Assembly (NCBI GenBank): GCA_000711775.1
Contig: ARYC01017950.1
Location: forward strand, 1 to 64,000
DNA length: 64,000 nucleotides
DNA from: Oxytricha trifallax
Lineage: Eukaryota > Ciliophora > Spirotrichea > Sporadotrichida > Oxytrichidae
Reading direction: 5' to 3'
Made by a program: the position numbers and the translations under genes. Numbering within the stretch: the first letter of the stretch is position 1; each line of letters starts with the position of its first letter. Shown one piece after another: positions 23,040-35,500 of the stretch. Under the pieces are notes generated by a model that was given only the letters and a program-made list of their open reading frames with translations, was not told the DNA's origin and searched no databases.

Positions 23040-23500
23040 ATTAAGAAAAGTCATCACCTGATAGTAACACTAATTTCGCATTTTATCTACTATTGTTTTA
23101 TATTTCTCTTATATATTTGGCTACCTCGATTCATATAATAAATATAGTGTACTCATAATTGAAAATTCATAAATTGTTGCTAATTTGTTAAAATTCCTTT
23201 TAAGAATGGCATTTAATTATCAAGTATAACTAGCTTATAAGCTTGATGACAATTGCAATTCTATTTAGAGCCATTGTAATTTTATTAAAATTTTGAGAGA
23301 GCATCTCTTCCATTAAAAGCTTTGTCTATTGGCCCAATTTAAAATAATTTATAAATACTCGCATATTAATTAAGTACCCTGTCTGTATTTAATCAATTAA
23401 TCCTTAGAGAGCCATAATGTTAAAAGGGTCATCATCAGCTATTAATATCTGAGGGCAAGGGCATTTAGAATAATATTTTTAAAGTTTTATCATTAAAAGA
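23040..23500 (-). CDS. Kinase B: response-regulator receiver domain
   Basis: Reads LIADDDPFNIMALQGLI (acidic pocket DDD at the end of beta-1), then, past an AT-rich IES, AFNGRDALSKF, CNCHQAYKLVILDNQMPFLK with the phosphoacceptor Asp in VILDNQMP, and LVLLSGDDFS with the conserved Ser of beta-4. Two IES-like gaps split it (about 23345-23380 and 23120-23195). It receives the phosphoryl group from the HisKA domain of the same protein. The domain is not found for copy A within the window. Confidence 0.85.
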
Positions 23501-26500
23501 TTCTCTATTTTTGAATATAATAATTCCAAAGATTAAGGCTATATATTACTAGTCTCTTAGCCAATATCCACTACAGATAAGACATGATCTGTCTTGGTAA
23601 TATTGCTTATTTATTTATTCTAATAATTTAATTCATTTTAATTATTAATATCGAACTATGAGCATTATTGCAGCTAAATGATTTGGTATTTCTCGCTCTC
23701 TTACTTTATCGAAATGTTTTTCGTTTTCTTAATACTTAGATTTGTGGTTTATAGTTCAAAGAATGGGGATTTTTGGAAGTAATTTACTTCATTCTAATCA
23801 TTATAGTTAAATGAGCAGTTAAGTCTTCTGTTTGTCTGGAAATTTTACTCATTTCTAGTTGTGAATAAATCACTGCTTGAATCTGTATCCACATTCAATT
23901 ATTAATTGGTTTGTATGTTGATGAATAAATGATTTTCTAATTAATTTAACATGAAAATTCAGTAAAAATATCTGACGAAATTATAAAGATTAGCATGAAT
24001 GAAATAGTGTAGCAAATAATTTAAAAAATATCTTAAAAGACACAAGATTAATCAAGAAATTAATTAAATCTAATAAAATCAATGAAAGTTGTTCTCTTTT
24101 TGGGATTTAGTTAATATCAATTCATTTATCTATTTTTGAAATAACCAACCTTATTATTTTGCTTATTCACATTAATATCTTATTTGTATTATCCTCTATT
24201 ATTTAAATATTAGCGAACCTTTTTATAAATACTAACTCTTTGTTAAATTAATTTGCCAGATAAATAATAGGCTACTTGAATAATAATTGATATAAAAAGA
24301 ATGAAATAATTTTCTAAATTTTTTTTTCTCATCATATGCTAAATTGTATATATATTTATATTTTAACAATTTATTAAATAGATATTTATTTTTATTCTAA
24401 AGTCGAGGTGTTTGTTAGATACTCTCTGATACACTTTTATTTATGTTCTTTTATACTTTGGAAGGGATCTAAATTTAATCAAATTTATTATTAAAACTTA
24501 ATTTTATATACTAATAACTTTTTTTTATAAAAAAATCTGGCTTTCTAATTTCGTGATTCTATTGCTGCATTTTTACAAACTTATAAGTATTAATGATTAA
24601 TAATAAATAAATCTATGCAAATTAATTAATATCTGAGGGGTATTTGAATTCAAAATCTAATGACTCAGAAATGTTCTTATTTACGCTTGAATTCTTATAT
24701 TGCTTCGATTTAACAAAGTTTTGCGTGTTTCCTTAATCATTTAATCTTTCAATTTTTTACTTTAACTTTTAATTAAAACATAAATCATACGTAGGTATTC
24801 TCTGACCTTTGATTTAGAAACTATGAATAACAGATCTTTCAGGAAACTCAAGTTTTATATCAAAATTGTCGTCATTTGCTCTTTTTGAAACCATAGGGAA
24901 AAAGCTAGTCGCTGGATGCATCTAGGGCGTGTTATTGTTTATCAAATTTAAACCTTTTGTATGTTTTTTTATTAGCTCTCCCTTTTGTTTGTTCAATTGC
25001 ATGGAGATATTAAATCATAACAATAATATTATATAATTTTTTTTGGAAGGGTTAAAAGGTAGAACTATTGCAAAAACTGAGCCTTAACCTAAAACTGAAC
25101 TAACTTTCTTTAAAAATGCATTATATATATTCAAGTCCCCACCTAGAGCTTATGAAAGATTCTTACTAATAGTTAATCCTAGTCCGCAGCCCTCCTTGTT
25201 CAGGTTTCTATTTTTCATGATTTTATTATATGCAATGAATAAGTTTTAAATTTAACTTTTGTCGATTCCAACTCCCGAATCTTACACCTCAATCACTATC
25301 TATTGTTTGTAGCTTTAAAGATAACAATCATTAATTTAATTTTATACATAAATTCTCTTAATTATTTTATAAAGTATTAGTATTTAATGGATCCTGACAA
25401 ATCCTTCGTTTGTGTACTTGATAGCATTTGATATTAGATTTATCAATATTTATCTTAGTCTATTTTGGTCTACCATGAATATTTATAATAATAAAAATTG
25501 AGAGGGAAAACTCCTATCTATTGAATAGCTAAGGTCCAAATCTTTAAGTTCAGCTTTGAATTTAAGAACTCCAGTGCATTTAAAACCCTATACAATCTTA
25601 ATGAATTTTCTTAATTGCGCTTATAGATAATAGTACCCTTAAATCTAAATATTTTATTTAAAAACTTCTTTTTTCTTTCAAGATTCCTCTCAAAATCCCA
25701 ATTTTTATTCTTTATCTCAATGGATTCTGTTGAATTCATTCATCATAATTCTAACAAACAAAACATTAATCTCTAATTATCAATTACATTTTTATAGTTT
25801 TTTAGTAATTTAATATAACTTAATATTAGATATAATATAAAATTTAATTTAATTTGACACTTATTAAATTAAAATTTTTCACATTAAAATTTCTAAATCA
25901 TTTTAAGATCATTATTAAGAATGACTGATAATACTAATATAAAAATACAATATTTCGTTTACTTTAGCAACTATTTTATATAAATCTGCAAATTTTGGAT
26001 ATAAATTACCATTTGAAATTATTGAAAGAAACATATTACAAGTAAAAGTTGAAAAAAAATTTGATTATTTGATTTTTAATACAAAGTCTCCCATTAAATT
26101 TGGTAGTTTAGAATAAAGTTTTCTATGAAATTTACATTTATCACTTATTAATTATGATATTTATCTAAATCTTTTAAAACATTATATCAATCTCAAAATT
26201 TAAAATTGAAAATATATAATTAAGAAAGATCAAATGAAGATGAATTAGAAATTATAGTCCTGTTCTATTATTACTTCTTTATTTTATTAGTAAGAAAATC
26301 AACTCAATAAATTAATTATTAAGAGTTTAATTTTCATTATCAAAATAAGTTTATTAAATATAATTGAACACTAAAGATAACCTCAATTTTTGCTTATATA
26401 AACATAAAATTAATTAGTAAAATATATAATAAAACATTTTGATTAAAATTATTTGTAGTTTGACTTATTGAATAATTAAATAAAATTTCTTTATTTTAAC

Positions 26501-29500
26501 TCTCCTAATTTTTTATGCAAAAGAATATAAATTTTGCCATAAAAAGTAGTAAAATATTTAGAAAATCAGATTAATTAAATAATTTTTGGGTTTTAATTCT
26601 TCTAATACTGATTCAATATCTGTGGATTCATAGTTTAACATTTTTTATTAATATCATTTCATTTTACCTTAATTTACAATTGATCAAATTTTAAACATAT
26701 TTAGATTTCACATTAATTATATTTTAAGATTAATACTATTTATTAATTATAAAGTTAAGTAGCAGCTTTTAGGACTCTATTTGACTATAGTCTAAGATGT
26801 CATTAACTAGGTAGAGCATTAGATTAGAGCAATTTTTGGCAATTTTATAAAATTTATACCCCTTCTCATAGTCTATAGAGTCTTTCATTAGATCTAGAGA
26901 GTGAATAATAGCACCTAAAGGATTCCTAAATTCATGTGCTGCAGAAGCGAAAGCTTGAGTCTTGTATAATTAAAACCCTAAAATCTGTTATGAAATATCA
27001 AATTCATCTATGATTGATTTAAATTAAATTTTAAATTGTTAATAAGGTATAATTTCTTTTAAATACATAAAAATACTGGCTATAATATTTAAATTAGAGC
27101 TCTCTATGATAATCTAAAATTTAATCTTTCTATAATTAATACTGTTAGGCTTTTATAATTGAAATAAAAATACTCAAAATCATAATTATTTAGTAGATTT
27201 TTATTCTATTAACACCTAAATGTTAATATGAATGAATTATAAATTATAATGAGTAAAATTTTGATATTTTTCAAATAAATTAGTATATATTTAATTACAA
27301 TATTTAAATAACTTCTTGTTGAAATCAACTAAATTCTTATTCTAATTTTTTTATTAAATTAATTTAATAATATTTGTACATATTTACTAATTTAATTGAT
27401 TAAAAGTTTAAGAGTATTAATGTGATATTTTTTTCTTTTTCTAGTTCCATCCAGTGAGACATGTAATATTTATGATTAAATATTTTGAATGTCTCTGATA
27501 GTTGTGACAACAAATGTTTTCTGACCTGTGTTTATGATTTGAGAAATTCAAAACTTAAATATTCATATATTTTTATTTCATTTTATTTGAGAGAATACCT
27601 GGAGTTTCTTATTTTTAATGCTTCCATTTTCATCTTCAGATTTCAATTTAAAGTTTATACCCATTGAAATATTAATTTTTATATGAGAAGTAAGAATGAA
27701 ATGGGATAATTCTCGATTAATTTACATTGAAAAAGTTGGGTAAATAACTTATTTTATTTATTTAGAAATATTAAAAGAGGTTATATTTTATTTTGCACTT
27801 AATTAAAAACAAATATTTATTTTTTAAATTATTACTTTCTACTTTAGTATTATAAGTAATTTATATTAATTTTACTCTTTAATATAGAGATAAAGTTAAG
27901 AAAAAAACCTTATGATAGAAATGATTTTTATCCCTTATTAGCCCTTGAATTATAAATACAAATATTATCAGTTATATTTAGTTTCAAAATCTTTAAAACA
28001 TATGTTTTCCTATAATATTTTTCTTATTAATCTAATGATAAATTAAATCAATATGTGAATTGTTTGATTTAAGAATCTGTTCTTACTATTAATGTATATG
28101 AATAATCGGGTAATATCTGAACAAATTAAAAATAAATTAAAGGATATTATTATGATTAGAATTGTAGTCACATTTATTTAAGAATAAATAACATTAATAA
28201 TAAAACTAAAATATTTTATATTCAAATTTATTTTTTACACTTGAATACTAGTTTTGCATTAAAATGAAATCCCAAATAGTATTCAATAGATTTGATTGAT
28301 TTTATGCTATATCATTTTATGAGCTGCTTAAATTTATTTGCATTTGTAGTAAAAGTTTTTCAACCATTTAGTTTTGTACAAATTATGAATATAAATTAAA
28401 ATGAATTCTTTCATAGATTATATAAAAGTCAACTTTTAATAAAAAAATAAAGTTTTGATGAATCTTTGTACTTTTCATAAAAAAATATCATTAGAAATTA
28501 TATAATATTTCATAGCTTCTATAATTTAAGATTTGACTAAACTTTTTTAATCGCTATTCTCTCTTCTCTCTTGCTGCATCTGTGTGTTCCCTGATTCATT
28601 TACAAGAGAGAGATTTAATTATTGAAACTATATATCTTAATATTTATTAAAATTTATTTAAAAAAAGTTATAAAGATTTTATCGTAGTTTGGAATTTATA
28701 TATAAAATCTGAATGCAAAATTTAGTTATATAGTTTAAGACATTCAAAACCACAAAAACCCTTAGTGAGGTTTATAAGTGCTTTGATTTGTAGGGTATAG
28801 TGAGGTATTATTGGGGTTAGTAGAGAAATTAGGCCAATTTGCAAATGAGAAATGGAAATTAGCGAAATTTAGGGTCTATTTATGATGAGAAATATTTAGA
28901 TTTACTGCTTAAGCTTATGTATGGTACAAGTATCAATTTAGATTAAGTCAAAATAGTATTGAATTATGCAGCAATAGCAAAGCTCTTACACAAGAGTGCC
29001 TCTACTGTTAGATATCACTGCATGCTAGCTGTTTACCATTTTAATTCTGGTACTTGAAAACATTCAGTAAGAAAATAAAAGTTCACTTAGACCCATATTG
29101 ACTACCTCTGTGACTCTAAGACTTTAAAGTATTAGGCATATTTTCCATTATACTAGCGATCTGTAATGTTTCATCGCAGGTTTCCTGACATGCGTATCTC
29201 TCCTTTGACTTTAGCCAACATTTATAGAAGAAATGGTATAACTTTCAAGACAGTCAACAAAGTGAAGAGAGTGATAGATTTTACAGTGCCATTTTATAGT
29301 AATAATTTAAACTATATAAATGATTAAATGCAGAGAGCTATTACTAATAACATCAAGTTCATACACGCTGATGAAGCTGTATTCACCTTCAACACCTTTA
29401 TTAATAAAAGTATGATAATATAGAAGTCTATGTTTAAAAAGTGAAGATAGTCACCTATGCAAATTTAGCTAGTATAATTGAAGATTCAGGCTTAGATAAT

Positions 29501-32500
29501 TATGTTATTCACCCTCTCTCTATTAAGCGACTGTAGTACATAGAGTTCCTACATAAGCTCATAGTGAAGTTTAGTAACCAAGAGATCATCCTGTTTGTTG
29601 ATAACCTCTCATTTCATAAGACTAACGAATCTAAGAAAGCTTATGAAGAGCTAGACATAACTCCTGTATACAACGTTCCTTAAAGCCCATAATTTAATGG
29701 AATTGAATTCTACTGGAGTTAAATAAAGACTCACTACAAGAAGCTGCTGGTGTATCATCTTTGCATGACTTGCCCATCGATACAGTAGACTTGATTCAAA
29801 GCAGCTGTAAGAGAGTGAGCGTAGATAAGACAATAATTTGTGAGAGAGAGGGAAGAATGAATGTTTATAAATAAGTCTTAGATTTAAACGAATGAATATA
29901 TTCACATATTAAATTGGCCCATAAAGGGGTTAGGCTTCTCTTTCTTCTAATCTTCTAAGGGCTTGCTTGGGCCTATATTTCTTCTCTTTGTGCCAGTTCC
30001 TGCATCTATATTCATATCATGAGGTATTTAGACATCATTATAAAGCCTCTTGCTCACCTCATAAATTTTCTGCGACTTTTTTTCTCTGTGAACCTTTGCA
30101 TGCTCTTTCATAAGATATATGACAGTGCCAGATTTTCATACAAAGTTATATGTCAAAGCTTACTTGAAAGATAAGGATGCTTCTTAAGTTCCTCTAGCCA
30201 AGCTGAGCTTATTAGAATGCCTTGCTTTTTCTAGTCTTCAGGAGAGATAGAATATCGTTTCTTATGTGCTTCTTCAATTATTTCTCTGAGATACTCCTCT
30301 TTTATTGTACCAAGAAAACCAAAGAAAAGGTTCCTCTCTGGTAGTTTATTAGAGAGTTGTTTCTTGGTAGGAAGGTAAACTACCACTTCCTCATCTTACA
30401 CGGCATCCTCACAAAGATTACTGACTGAAATCTCAGGGTAGTTAGGAATTTCGATTAGTTTAATCTCTTTATTTTTAAAAGCTTCTTCTCCTCACAAAGA
30501 ATTGTTTTTAAGAATGAAATTTTGGTACCTTCCATCGTTGGAAGGAATAATCCCACTTTATAATATGTTAATAAACATCAAGTTATCTTACCATATAAAG
30601 TAATGTATCGATATAGATCTTCCTTACTTCTGAATATTAATATCATTTCTTGAGCCTCGACTCTTTTCATTTGATCAATGAGTGATTCCAGATTTGTTCC
30701 TCTTCCTATTAATGAATTTAAAATTATAATTATAGAGTTCTAGATCCTACTGCTTAAAATATTAGTATTAAATATGGGCATCTTATAGGAGGTCAACCTA
30801 GTAAAGATACGTGGAGAAAGCTGGCATAAGCTGTAACAAACTTCAGAGATGGAGCTCCATTTTTATCAATTTAGTTCCATTAAATTAGTACTAAATTTGT
30901 ATAATTTTAATTAGTACTGGTACTAATTCATTTTAATTTTAATTGGTACAAATATAATAGTACCAAACTTATTTAGTACCTAGTTTTAATTTAATAAGGT
31001 TTTAATGGAAAAGTTCCAAAATGGTTCAAAACCTAAAAGGTACCGGTACCAACCTTAATTTTTCTAAGTTGGTACCAATATTAAAAACATTAGAATAAAA
31101 TTAGAAAATTTATAGTTATAAACTAAGTATAAATATGATGTCTAACACCTAAGAATCAACCATTGTTGTTGCAGTGCCAGCTCCTATACAAAGTTAGTAT
31201 AGCCAGTGAGGTTTTTACTTATTAATAATAGAAATTTAAATTTGAATTTAAACATGGCGGCTAACTTAAATCGTAAGGCAGTTTCTCTTGGAACAGGTTA
31301 ATCATTGCTCAACTTTGGCTCCTCCAAGAAACCAGAAGTAATTTATATTGAAAAGGAGGTAGAGCTAAGAGCTCTAGAGTTTGAAGCTGAGGTCTTTAAA
31401 ATTTAATCTTAAAACAAGAAGTGGCGTGCAGAGATGGAAGTTTAAACATAAGTTGAATTGGTTGAGGAAGATAAGGAACAGCAAGCAATAGAAAAAATTA
31501 AAACATTTTAATGAGAAGACTGCTAAAATTTCTTCTCAACTGAGTCTATCTTGAAGAGGCATATCAAAGAGGTACACTCTGGGAGAGCTAACATCTACTG
31601 TAAGCATGATAAACTAGATGGTAGATATTAGTGCACTACATGCATGAAGTCTTATACTCACTCAGCTAAAGTAAAGAGGCATATGCAATAGCATCATTTA
31701 AGCGAATTCGTGATTAAAGATGAGGAAACTTAAAAGCTTGTACCTGCTAAAATAAAAATTAACTCTCTTGAGTCATTAAAAGAACAATAGGAAAGACTAA
31801 AGAGATAGAGGCGATTGGAGTCAGTGAACCAACCAGCAAATGGTATGTATATAGCATGCTTATAAGAGAGAGCAAAGTATATACCTGCATAAAATTTAGT
31901 CGACATAAGCAGCTGTATTGAGAACTATTTGAATATTGATGTAACTAACAAGGTAAAACTATTAGTTGCTGATGAATTCGCTTACAAGGTATATCCATTC
32001 AAGTATCTCTTTAATAACAAGCAATATTAAAATGAGTTTGTAAATGAATACATAATATTGAAAGAGGCTTAGAAAAGATAATGCAAGAACTTAGTCATGA
32101 TCGACGGAGTTAAACTTGGCCATGGTTTTATTGCATTGATACTCAAGAAGTTTGAAATGACTCTAAGAGAGTATCTCTATCATAATAGATATCCTGATGA
32201 TTTGAATGAGATACTAAAAGAAATGACTAAGGGTGTAAAAGAGCTCCATGATCTATGGTATGCTCAAAGAAATTTGAAGCCAGAAAATGTAATGCTAAAT
32301 TTCTGCCCTTTAGAAGTAGTAGCCTAATGTTTCAACAGAGAAATAAGACAAGAGATAGTGACTTTAGCTAAGGTTTAAGGCACTCCAGGATACATCCCAA
32401 TTAGAGAGATATGGAAAAATGGCTCGGTATAATGGGATGTTTGGGCAGTCGCTGAAATTATCTTAGAGTGCGATATGGAAAATATGTCATACATTGGAGC

Positions 32501-35500
32501 AAAACATGAGAAATAATCAATAAGTTTGGCTGCTAAACATATTAAACAAGATGAAATATGCAATGAAATTAAGAAGATAGTTGAGATGGTCATCGTAAAA
32601 GCTCCAGCTTACCTAAGCTAATCATTGAATGATATAAAAGAACAACTACAGACTGCTAAATTCAAAAGGTATCACAAATATAAGCAGATAAAGTTTGTAT
32701 GAATTAAGTACACTAATACTCATTAAATATTCATTAAATTCATATAAAATCTCCGTTTTCTCTACTAACCCCAATAAAATCCCAACTATACCCTACAAAT
32801 CAAAGCACTTATTAACCTCACTAAGGGGTTTTTGGTTTTTTATTCAATTTACTAAGTTAGGAAACTTTTATACTAAACAACTAAAATAAAAGCTTAAAGA
32901 TTTTTAGTTTTGTTCATAAATATTTTGGCTTTTATAATTAATCTATATAAATATTTCTTTTTATATTCTTTATAAGTAAAAAATATAGCTTTTTGGGGGG
33001 AGGAAGTTTCCTGCACTGGTTTATGATAAAAAATTTTTTTAGAGGGAAGTTTCCTGCACTTTTTTTATTTTTTATTAAATTAATCTTTTTAACAACTATC
33101 AACGAACTTCTGGACATATTTCTTTGTTATAAATATACTTAATTATTATTCAATTAATTAATGTCTCTATTAGCATGATTTCTAAGCACTATCGAACTAT
33201 CTCTTTTCTCATAAAAATCAGTAATATAAGAACTTTTAGATATTTATGCTGGAATAGATCCACTATATTTATATAATTCTTAAGTATTTTTGGTGTCAAA
33301 GTGTTCTCAGTTTAATATTTTTTATCTATACTTAAAAAATTACACTTCCTATTATACCTCAAAATCTTCTTAATATTTAATAAGTCCTTAAAATATAAAA
33401 TTTTTTAATTTTAGTAAAATTTATTATATTTTACATAAATAAAAAAAAGGTGCAGGGAACTTCCTCGAGTTCAGGAAACTTCCTCCCCCCAGCTTTTTAA
33501 TCAAATTAGATTGTAATAATTTATTTTCCAATTCTTAAATTGAAGTCCATATAATAATTCTAAAAAATATTAATTTAGTTCGGTATAAATGTAGATTTTA
33601 TTATTGCCTCGCAGTAGAGATGTTTTGAGGAGTTTATACGTTCAATATTTTAGATATCTAATGATTATGGAATATAATATCTTCACCTTGTGTAATCGTT
33701 ATAAAATACATTTTGGAAATTACAATTCTTAAAACTTGCCTTAAAAAAATGATTTAATGAGGTATTAAATATTATTAAAATATGAAGGTCTCATTTTCTA
33801 TTTTATTTTTAGTAAAACTAATCTATTATAATTTTGAAAATACCCCTTAATTCTGATTAATAAATAATCTCAAATATATTATTTTATACTTTTAAAATAA
33901 TCCCAATTTATTATTCCATTATACTTATGGAGTTATACCATCGTGATGAGTTAATAATAATAAATATAGTTCTTATTATACTATTAAATAGGGTGATAAC
34001 CTATCTTTGATTATTCTTTTCCTTAAATTTACATTAATATTATATCATTTTTATTATTATTATTATTTAAAGCTGTAGGGAATTAATTCTGGGGCTTAAA
34101 AGCCAGCCAGATATACAATTAGATATTCATACTTTGACTTTTGGCGATCCAGTTTCCTCTTTTCCGGGGATTTTTACCCCTTACTTCAATATTTTATCAT
34201 TTAAAATATAAAATTCCTTGTAAACTTCTCTATCTCTTTTTTGATTTTCTCTTGCAAAGAAGTATAGGAAAAATAGCATAAGAAAGAGATAAAGTCCAAT
34301 TTAAACTGTAAACGATGAAACTGTAGCTTCCTTAAATAAAGGGTGACCTCTTGCCTTAGTAATTATATTTTTTATTTCTTTAAATTTTATTAGGTTGAAT
34401 TAGATAGCTTTAACCTATTTTAAACTCTTAACATTTTTAATTTTAAAGAGATATTTGGAACAATTCAATCAAGCAATTATCTATAAAAATCATTATTATT
34501 AAAAATAAAATATGAATTGTTTTTTGATTGTGTAATTTTATTTATTTATAAATATTTATGCCCAGAAGTAGGATCTAATACTAATATAAACCCAACAGGC
34601 TACATACACAATAAATTAGTTTAATTATTAAACATAAAATTAAAAATATTTTTCTTATAATATCAATGAATTATTATTTAAATTGTTCAAGCTTGCAATA
34701 GCACATATACGAAAGAGTTGCTATTAAAAATATACTCATAGTGAAAGTCGTTTTTATATTAAATTTATATTGAATTATTAAGAAATAAAATCGCAATGCT
34801 TGGTACTTGATTCATATAAATTGCAACTTCGATTAAATTTATAATAAATGAATCGAATAAATAAATATTTAATTTAAATTTAATTGATTATAATACAAAT
34901 AAATTTTAACTCTTCGAGGTTTAGTATTGTAATGATTTTCTTATAAAAAAAACATTATAACTATTTAATACTAGATTATAGTCTAAATCAATCCACAGTA
35001 TAAACCAAAGACCAAAAATTTTAAATTAAAGTATCATAAAAATGAGTTTTTTTATTACATATATAAAGAAGAATTTCTTTGATAATATGCAGAAAATCAC
35101 ATTAATAATTAGAGTGGAGCATATTAAATTTTTTATAATATTAATTTAAAGTTATCATATGACTGCATCAGTTTTAAGCTATACTGTCATATCCACGTTA
35201 TAAGCAGCTTTGTAGATTCTAAAGCTCAAACATTTCATTCATATTATGCATTTTTAGTAAGTTTAATATAGGAAACTTAATATTATTATGTATTTAATGC
35301 ATAAAGTAGTAATTTTTATATAAAAAGGATTTGCATAGTAATCAAAATTTTAATTTTTTAAAAAAGTTTTTAATTTTAATTTACTATCCAAATTATTATT
35401 TAATAATCAGTAATAAGTTAAGATTAATAGTTAAATCTGCTCTATGTTTTAGTTTTATTGTAATTTGCTTGGTTTTAATATGATTTTTTGATATTATTTT

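Larger units (their letters stand above)
28745..32841. mobile_element. TBE transposon B, nearly complete (4097 bp)
   Basis: Both ends are present: 17-bp degenerate telomere-like blocks CAAAACCACAAAAACCC (28745-28761) and GGGGTTTTTGGTTTTTT (32825-32841), continuing into an inverted repeat of about 84 bp (TTAGTGAGG..., TAAGTGCTTTGATTTGTAGG). The flanking ATT at 28742-28744 and 32842-32844 is the 3-bp target duplication. Length (4.1 kb), gene order (transposase plus, 22-kDa minus, 57-kDa plus) and the telomere-like ends fit Oxytricha TBE1. It sits between two halves of the kinase B PAS domain and must be removed for the gene to work. All three genes carry a few disabling changes. Confidence 0.92.

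Noticed and set aside
29651-29905. 84-codon ORF on minus
   Set aside because: Antisense of the end of the TBE transposase.
32097-32327. Host serine/threonine kinase gene
   Set aside because: The kinase-like frame is the C-terminal part of the TBE 57-kDa gene and lies between the TBE ends.
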